Positions 13,936-19,064 of a DNA stretch of 19,064 bases are shown here, in pieces. This stretch comes from an uncultured Lachnospiraceae bacterium. Lineage in GTDB: Bacteria; Bacillota; Clostridia; Lachnospirales; Lachnospiraceae. The translations under genes and the position numbers were made by a program. The notes under the pieces were generated by a model, which saw only the letters and a program-made list of their open reading frames with translations, searched no databases and was not told where the DNA came from. Where the stretch lies: positions 1 to 19,064 of the forward strand of contig CAJTRU010000067.1 in the NCBI GenBank assembly GCA_910579085.1, written 5' to 3'. Within the stretch, counting starts at the first letter, position 1, and each line of letters opens with the position of its first letter.

Positions 13936-14748
13936 ATGTCTGAGTGGAAGGAATTTACAGCAAAAACTGTTGATGAGGCTTTAACTAATGCACTGGTACA
14001 ACTTGGGACTACCAGTGACAAGGTTAAGTATGAAATTATAGAGAAAGAAAGTCCTGGAATACTCGGGCTTTTCAGTAAGCCAGCAAAAATACGTGTAAAA
14101 GTAAAATTTGATATTAAAGATACTGCTCTTGATTTTCTTAATAAAGTTTTTGATGCAATGGAGTTAACAGTTGATGTAAAACTTGACTATAATGAACTGG
14201 AAAACCAGATGAATGTAGACCTTAGTGGTGATGAAATGGGTATCCTTATTGGGAAGAGGGGGGCAACACTTGATTCGTTACAATATCTTTTAAGCCTTGT
14301 TATTAATAAGAATTCAGAAAGTTATGTTAAAGTTAAACTTGATACTGAAAATTACCGTGAAAGAAGAAAAGAAACTCTTGAAAACCTTGCAAGAAATCTT
14401 GCACATAAAGTTAAGAGAATACACCGTCCTGTATATCTTGAGCCAATGAACCCATATGAGCGCAGGGTTATACATTCTGCATTACAGAAGGATAAGTATG
14501 TTGAAACACATAGTGAGGGTGATGAGCCATACCGTAAAGTAGTAATTACTTTAAAACCTGGTGTTGATACAGGTTATGAACGCAGGGGAAAGTACCAGTA
14601 TGGTAATAAATATAATGGTAATAACAGAGGAAATTACCGTAGAAGAAGTAATGATTATTACAATAATAAGAGAAATTATAATAACAGGAATGAAGAAAAC
14701 CTGAATAGTAGTGTATATAATGAAAAAGTAGTAGAAGAAAATGATTAA
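13936..14748 (+). CDS. jag: RNA-binding protein Jag/KhpB (Jag-N, KH, R3H)
   Basis: This 270-residue protein has the order of SpoIIIJ-associated Jag (KhpB). The Jag-N domain (about 1-50) includes the ESPGILGLFSKPAKIRV segment. A KH domain carries the GKRG loop in ILIGKRGATLDSLQYL (about 105-120), and an R3H domain has the R-R-V-I-H motif (about 180-184). Jag/KhpB binds RNA and affects cell division and envelope growth. A tail of about 60 residues rich in Asn, Arg, Tyr and Gly follows and is unlike the compact family end. GGAGG five bases before the ATG at 13936 fixes the start against upstream TTG and ATG codons. It follows yidC by 46 bp. Confidence 0.94.
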   Translation: MSEWKEFTAKTVDEALTNALVQLGTTSDKVKYEIIEKESPGILGLFSKPAKIRVKVKFDIKDTALDFLNKVFDAMELTVDVKLDYNELENQMNVDLSGDEMGILIGKRGATLDSLQYLLSLVINKNSESYVKVKLDTENYRERRKETLENLARNLAHKVKRIHRPVYLEPMNPYERRVIHSALQKDKYVETHSEGDEPYRKVVITLKPGVDTGYERRGKYQYGNKYNGNNRGNYRRRSNDYYNNKRNYNNRNEENLNSSVYNEKVVEEND

Positions 14749-14800
14749 GTGTCTTTACTGGCTATATGGTAAAGGTTATGGTAACAATGAATAATGGAAA

Positions 14801-14826
14801 GGGGGCTGGTTACAGCCTCTTTTTTG
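14801..14826 (+). terminator. Rho-independent terminator after jag
   Basis: GGGGCTG (14802-14808) pairs with CAGCCTC (14813-14819), with one G-U pair and a GTTA loop, followed by six T residues (14820-14825). It should end the rpmH-jag transcript. Only about 26 bp remain before mnmE and no promoter was found there, so partial read-through is likely. Confidence 0.75.
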
Positions 14827-14851
14827 AATTAAAAGAAAGGTTCAGTGTTTT

Positions 14852-16270
14852 ATGCATGATAATACTATTGCAGGAATTGCAAGCGGAATGGGTGGGGGAA
14901 TAGGCATAATACGTATTAGTGGGGACAAAGCACTAGAGGCTGTAGGAAAAATTTTCCGGACTAAAAGCTTTATAGATAAAAAACTTGGAAAAGTTAAAAA
15001 AGATGTTAAATGGGATTATAATTACTTTAATAATAGAGAAACACATACAATAAATTATGGTTTTATTACAGATGGTGACAGTATTATAGATGAAGTTATA
15101 GTACTTTTAATGAAAGCACCTAATAGTTATACTAAAGAGGATGTGATAGAGATTGATGCACATGGAGGGCCTTTTGTTGTAAGAAATATTTTGGAATTGT
15201 TATTTAAAAATGGTGTCAAGCCTGCTGGACCAGGTGAATTTACAAAAAGGGCATTTTTAAATGGAAGAATAGATTTATCACAGGCAGAGGCCGTTATGAA
15301 AATAATATCTTCTAAAAGCAGCTTTGCATTAAGTAGTGCAGTTAAACAGCTAGAAGGAAGTGTTTCAACATATATCAGTGAAATAAGGCAGGAAATCCTA
15401 AGAAATACAAGCCAGATTGAAGCAGCACTTGACGACCCGGAACATTATGATTTAGATGAATACAGGGACGGCATATTAAAAGATATGGAAGAGGAGATTA
15501 ACAAATTACAGGGATTGCTGGAACGTTTTAATGATGGAAGGATGAAATCGGAGGGGATTAATACAGTTATTGCAGGCAAACCAAATGCAGGCAAATCTTC
15601 CCTTATGAATCTTCTATTGGATGAAGAAAGGGCAATAGTTACCAATATTGCTGGAACTACACGTGATATAATAGAAGAAACTGTTTATCTTGATAATATT
15701 GTCTTAAATCTGGCAGATACGGCTGGAATACATGAAACAAATGATATTGTAGAAAATGTTGGTGTTGGGAAGGCAATAGATTATCTTGGAAATGCTGATT
15801 TTGTAATTTATGTTGTTGATTCAAGTGTTCCTCTTGATGAAGCAGATTTCCAGATTATAGAACTGCTTAAAGGCAAAACCGGAGTTGTACTTATGAATAA
15901 ATCAGACCTTGAGATAAAATTAACAGAAGAAGAAATAAAATCCAGACTAGACTGGGATTGTATTGTATTTTCTAATGAAACAAAGCAAGGGCTTAATAAA
16001 TTAAGTGAATATATTAAAAATTCATTTTTAAATGGTGATATTACATTTAACGACCAGGTGTATTTAACAGATATACGCCATAAAGAAGCTGTAGAGGATG
16101 CTGTTTCAAGCCTTAAACAGGCAGTTGCTACAATGAAAGCAGGTCTGCCGGAAGATTTTGTTACTATAGATATGATGGATGCATATATAAAGCTTGGGCT
16201 TATAAATGGAGAAACTGCTTCAGAAGATTTAGTAAATAAGATATTTAAAGAATTTTGTATGGGCAAATAG
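14852..16270 (+). CDS. mnmE: tRNA modification GTPase MnmE
   Basis: The 472-residue MnmE works with MnmG to place the carboxymethylaminomethyl (or aminomethyl) group on wobble uridine 34 of certain tRNAs. The N-terminal tetrahydrofolate-binding domain has GGIGIIRISG (15-24) and AHGGP. A helical domain surrounds the G domain, which has G1 GKPNAGKSS (242-250), DTAG (289-292) and NKSD (349-352). Glu301 aligns with E. coli E282, the GTP-hydrolysis residue. The C-terminal FCMGK retains the family cysteine (C469). The ATG is preceded by AAAGG at 11 bases. It ends 33 bp before mnmG. Confidence 0.97.
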   Translation: MHDNTIAGIASGMGGGIGIIRISGDKALEAVGKIFRTKSFIDKKLGKVKKDVKWDYNYFNNRETHTINYGFITDGDSIIDEVIVLLMKAPNSYTKEDVIEIDAHGGPFVVRNILELLFKNGVKPAGPGEFTKRAFLNGRIDLSQAEAVMKIISSKSSFALSSAVKQLEGSVSTYISEIRQEILRNTSQIEAALDDPEHYDLDEYRDGILKDMEEEINKLQGLLERFNDGRMKSEGINTVIAGKPNAGKSSLMNLLLDEERAIVTNIAGTTRDIIEETVYLDNIVLNLADTAGIHETNDIVENVGVGKAIDYLGNADFVIYVVDSSVPLDEADFQIIELLKGKTGVVLMNKSDLEIKLTEEEIKSRLDWDCIVFSNETKQGLNKLSEYIKNSFLNGDITFNDQVYLTDIRHKEAVEDAVSSLKQAVATMKAGLPEDFVTIDMMDAYIKLGLINGETASEDLVNKIFKEFCMGK

Positions 16271-16303
16271 AGCATTGTTAATTTAAGATTGGAGGTTAGA
16301 AAT

Positions 16304-18175
16304 ATGTCTTATACATATGAACCGTATGATGTTGTTGTTATTGGTGCGGGACATGCAGGATGTGAAGCAGCACTAGCAGCAGCAAGGCTTGGTTTGAAAA
16401 CTTTGGTTTTCACTGTTAGTATAGACAGTATTGCAATGATGCCATGTAACCCTAATGTTGGAGGGAGTTCAAAAGGACATTTAGTACGTGAAGTAGATGC
16501 GCTTGGCGGTGAGATGGGAAAAAATATTGATAAGACTTTTATACAGACTAAAATGCTTAATATGTCTAAAGGGCCAGCAGTACATTCATTAAGGGCGCAG
16601 GCAGATAAAAAAGATTATAGCAGGGCGATGAGGAATGTTTTAGAAAATACAGATAATCTTGTTATAAAACAAGGAGAAGTGTCAGAAGTAATTGTACAGG
16701 ATGGCAAGGTTACAGGTGTACGTACTGTTTCAGATGCAGTCTATCCTTGCAAGGCGGCAATAATGTGTACTGGGACTTATCTTAAAGCCAGATGTATATA
16801 TGGTGATGTAAGCCAGCATACCGGGCCAAACGGGCTTGCTGCTGCAAACCATCTGACAGAGTGCCTTATAAAACTTGGCATAGATGTAAGAAGATTTAAG
16901 ACAGGCACTCCTGCAAGGATTGATAAAAGGACAATTGATTTTTCTAAAATGTCAGAACAGAAAGGTGATAACAATATTGTACCTTTTTCATTTACAAATA
17001 CACCAGAAGAACTAGAGCGTGAACAAGTTTCATGCTGGCTGACTTATACCAATAGTGAAACACATAAAATAATAATGGATAATATAGACAGGTCTCCATT
17101 ATATTCTGGAAATATAAAAGGTACAGGCCCAAGGTACTGTCCGTCTATTGAGGATAAAGTAGTAAGATTTGCTGATAAAGAAAGACACCAGGTATTTATT
17201 GAACCAGAGGGGAATTATACCAACGAAATGTATGTAGGCGGAATGTCAAGTTCACTTCCAGAGGATGTACAATACAGGATGTACCATTCAGTGCCAGGAC
17301 TTGAAAATGCTACTATAGTCAGAAATGCTTATGCTATAGAATATGATTGTATTAATCCTGTACAGTTAAAGGCTACACTTGAATTTAAAAAAATCAGCGG
17401 GTTTTATAGTGCAGGCCAGTCAAATGGAAGTTCGGGATATGAAGAAGCCGCCGCACAAGGAATAATTGCTGGAATTAATGCTGCCATGAAAATTCTTGGA
17501 AGAGAAGAAGTAATATTGGACAGGTCACAGGCTTATATAGGTGTACTTATAGATGACCTTATAACAAAAGGTACAAATGAGCCATACCGTATGATGACAT
17601 CAAGGGCAGAATACAGGCTGCTTTTAAGACAGGACAATGCAGACCTGCGTCTTACAAAAATTGGATATGATGCCGGGCTTATTGATAATGAAAGATACAA
17701 CAGATTAATAGAAAAAGAAAGGCTTATAGAACAGGAAACCGGAAGAATTAAAAACCTGAATATAGGTTTAAAAGATGATGTACAAAAAATACTTGAGGAG
17801 AATGGGAGTACATTATTACAATCAGGAGTAACAATGGCAGAACTTATCAAAAGACCAGAACTTTCATATGAGAAGTTAGAAGCAGTTGATAAAGATAGGC
17901 CGGAACTTCCAGATGATGTAAAAGAGCAAGTAAATATTGCTGTTAAATATGAAGGATATATTGAGAGGCAGTTAAGACAGGTTGAGCAGTTTAAAAAACT
18001 TGAAAATAAAAAAATTCCAGAAAATATTAACTATGATGAGGTATATAGCCTGAGATTAGAAGCATTACAAAAACTAAAAGAATTCAGGCCGGCTTCAGTT
18101 GGACAGGCTTCAAGAATTTCTGGTGTATCACCGGCTGATATTTCTGTTTTATTAGTATATCTTGAAAAAAACTAG
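16304..18175 (+). CDS. mnmG: tRNA uridine-34 modification enzyme MnmG (GidA)
   Basis: The 623-residue MnmG is the FAD-dependent partner of MnmE in U34 modification. The N-terminal dinucleotide-binding motif is VVIGAGHAGCEAA. Other signatures are PCNPNVGGSSKGHLVREVDALGG, CTGTYLKARCIYGD, TGTPARID, SGYEEAAAQGIIAGINA, the GTNEPYRMMTSRAEYRLLLRQ block, and a C-terminal helical domain ending near RISGVSPADISVLLVYLEK, used in MnmE contact and tRNA binding. The frame opens at a TTG at 16289, but GGAGG (16291-16295) eight bases before ATG 16304 (MSYTYEPYDV) gives the start. It is flanked by mnmE (33 bp) and rsmG (15 bp), probably one transcript. Confidence 0.97.
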   Translation: MSYTYEPYDVVVIGAGHAGCEAALAAARLGLKTLVFTVSIDSIAMMPCNPNVGGSSKGHLVREVDALGGEMGKNIDKTFIQTKMLNMSKGPAVHSLRAQADKKDYSRAMRNVLENTDNLVIKQGEVSEVIVQDGKVTGVRTVSDAVYPCKAAIMCTGTYLKARCIYGDVSQHTGPNGLAAANHLTECLIKLGIDVRRFKTGTPARIDKRTIDFSKMSEQKGDNNIVPFSFTNTPEELEREQVSCWLTYTNSETHKIIMDNIDRSPLYSGNIKGTGPRYCPSIEDKVVRFADKERHQVFIEPEGNYTNEMYVGGMSSSLPEDVQYRMYHSVPGLENATIVRNAYAIEYDCINPVQLKATLEFKKISGFYSAGQSNGSSGYEEAAAQGIIAGINAAMKILGREEVILDRSQAYIGVLIDDLITKGTNEPYRMMTSRAEYRLLLRQDNADLRLTKIGYDAGLIDNERYNRLIEKERLIEQETGRIKNLNIGLKDDVQKILEENGSTLLQSGVTMAELIKRPELSYEKLEAVDKDRPELPDDVKEQVNIAVKYEGYIERQLRQVEQFKKLENKKIPENINYDEVYSLRLEALQKLKEFRPASVGQASRISGVSPADISVLLVYLEKN

Positions 18176-18190
18176 AATTGGAGAAATATA

Positions 18191-18898
18191 TTGAAAGAAT
18201 TATTATATAATGCTGCAAAAGAAACAGGAATAAATTTGAGTGATATACAGCTTGAAAAATTCCAGATATATTATGAATTATTAATAGAAACAAATAAGGT
18301 AATGAACCTTACAACTATAACAGAAGAGCATGATGTAGTAAATAAACATTTTATAGACAGCATTACTTTAGGAAAGTATATTAGATTAAATGGTGGAAGA
18401 GTAATAGATGTTGGAACTGGTGCAGGATTTCCAGGAATACCATTAGCAATAATAAATAATGATGTACATTTTACATTAATGGACTCGCTTAATAAACGCA
18501 TAAATTTTCTTAATATGGTTATAGAAAAATGCAAGTTAGATAATATAGAAACAGTCCATAGCCGTGCAGAAGATTTAGGGCATAATGATAATTACAGAGA
18601 AAAATTTGATTATTGTGTATCAAGAGCTGTGGCCAATATGTCTGTATTACTAGAGTATTGTATACCATTTATAAAAACTGGTGGAAAGTTTATTTCATAT
18701 AAATCAGAAAATGCAGAAGATGAAGTAAAACAGTCATCCAGTGCCCAGCAGAAACTTGGATGTAAATTTATACAGACATATAGTTTTCAATTACCAGGTA
18801 CAGATATTCCAAGAAAATTGTATGTATTTGAGAAATATAGAAAACTTGGAAAATCTTATCCCAGGCAGGCAGGAAAACCTAAAAAAAATCCATTGTGA
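18191..18898 (+). CDS. rsmG: 16S rRNA (guanine-N7)-methyltransferase RsmG (GidB)
   Basis: The 235-residue RsmG methylates N7 of G527 in 16S rRNA using S-adenosylmethionine. The Rossmann-fold binding loop VIDVGTGAGFPGIPLAI is clear, preceded by the NKVMNLTTITEEHDVVNKHFIDS segment. It is followed by FTLMDSLNKRINFL, CVSRAVANMSVLLEY and the C-terminal GTDIPRKLYVFEK. The start is TTG at 18191 with GGAG seven bases upstream, 15 bp after mnmG. The C-terminal tail is basic (Lys/Arg/Pro). A parS site follows nine bases after the stop. Confidence 0.96.
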   Translation: MKELLYNAAKETGINLSDIQLEKFQIYYELLIETNKVMNLTTITEEHDVVNKHFIDSITLGKYIRLNGGRVIDVGTGAGFPGIPLAIINNDVHFTLMDSLNKRINFLNMVIEKCKLDNIETVHSRAEDLGHNDNYREKFDYCVSRAVANMSVLLEYCIPFIKTGGKFISYKSENAEDEVKQSSSAQQKLGCKFIQTYSFQLPGTDIPRKLYVFEKYRKLGKSYPRQAGKPKKNPL

Positions 18899-18901
18899 AA
18901 C

Positions 18902-18927
18902 AAAAATGTTTCACGTGAAACATTTTT
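18902..18927. promoter_or_regulatory. parS: parS centromere site in a 26-bp palindrome
   Basis: TGTTTCACGTGAAACA (18907-18922) is a perfect match to the 16-bp parS consensus bound by ParB/Spo0J. Five A residues before it and five T residues after it extend the exact palindrome to 26 bp. ParB loads here, spreads and recruits SMC condensin for origin segregation. The position beside rsmG is typical, as parA/parB genes often lie close by; none is in the window. As RNA it could also fold into a hairpin followed by a T-run, so it may terminate the mnmE-rsmG transcript. Confidence 0.93.
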
Positions 18928-19064
18928 AATATTTGTAAAACATATTTATAAATCTGAAACCACATTGTATATAATTTCATTTTTTCCAGTTATCTTTTGT
19001 TGGTGAACGGACGGTTTCCAGAGCCAGAGCCAGAATATCCAGTAAAAAAAAGCATGCCTAAGGC
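18928..19064. other. Unassigned right-edge segment
   Basis: No gene can be assigned. The last 60 bases are more GC-rich and contain a CCAGAG-CCAGAG-CCAGAA repeat. Two minus-strand frames enter from the right edge and stop at 18990 and 18946. The first would end in GYSGSGSGNRPFTNKR. Plus-strand frames have no supported start. Without the flanking sequence this stays undecided. Confidence 0.3.

Noticed and set aside
1..19064. CRISPR arrays, insertion sequences, prophage or attachment sites
   Set aside because: No regularly spaced repeats, transposase or integrase sequences, or terminal repeats with target duplications were seen. All genes are core functions except the fumarase pair.

Overview
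This window is the chromosomal replication origin (oriC) neighbourhood of a low-GC Firmicute. The gene content, the 16S 5' sequence and the style of YidC, RnpA and GyrA suggest a member of the Clostridia, perhaps near Lachnospiraceae; the family-level placement is an inference. All recognised genes point away from one non-coding region at about 11,061-11,837. Genes to its left are on the minus strand and genes to its right on the plus strand, so transcription and replication run in the same direction on both arms.

Left arm, read outward from the origin (minus strand): dnaA (initiator), dnaN (sliding clamp), a small S4-domain RNA-binding protein, recF, gyrB and gyrA (DNA gyrase), the two subunits of an iron-sulfur class I fumarate hydratase-type enzyme, a tRNA-Ser(GCU) with its own promoter, and an rRNA promoter and leader feeding a 16S rRNA gene cut off by the window edge. 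Most of this is the classical dnaA-dnaN-S4-recF-gyrB-gyrA cluster; the fumarase pair is the only metabolic part.

Origin region: the dnaA-rpmH spacer carries six perfect 9-bp DnaA boxes and several weaker ones, a 20-bp perfect palindrome, a 21-bp perfect inverted repeat with arms 145 bp apart, and divergent promoters for dnaA and rpmH. The hexamer GCCGGA recurs as oppositely facing pairs in this spacer and in the dnaA-dnaN spacer, and appears sparse in the coding DNA. This is the best candidate for something undescribed. The dnaA-dnaN spacer also has a 40-bp pure A/T tract that could be an unwinding element.

Right arm (plus strand): rpmH, rnpA, yidD, yidC, jag/khpB, a terminator-like hairpin, mnmE, mnmG and rsmG. 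This is the conserved block for ribosomal protein L34, RNase P protein, membrane insertion, RNA binding, tRNA wobble-uridine modification and 16S methylation. Immediately after rsmG lies a perfect 16-bp parS centromere site within a 26-bp palindrome, as expected near an origin served by ParA/ParB. The last 140 bp are unassigned.

Several upstream in-frame starts are passed over here in favour of internal ATGs with well-placed Shine-Dalgarno sequences (gyrA, gyrB, S4 gene, yidC, jag, mnmG). No mobile element, CRISPR array or pseudogene was seen.
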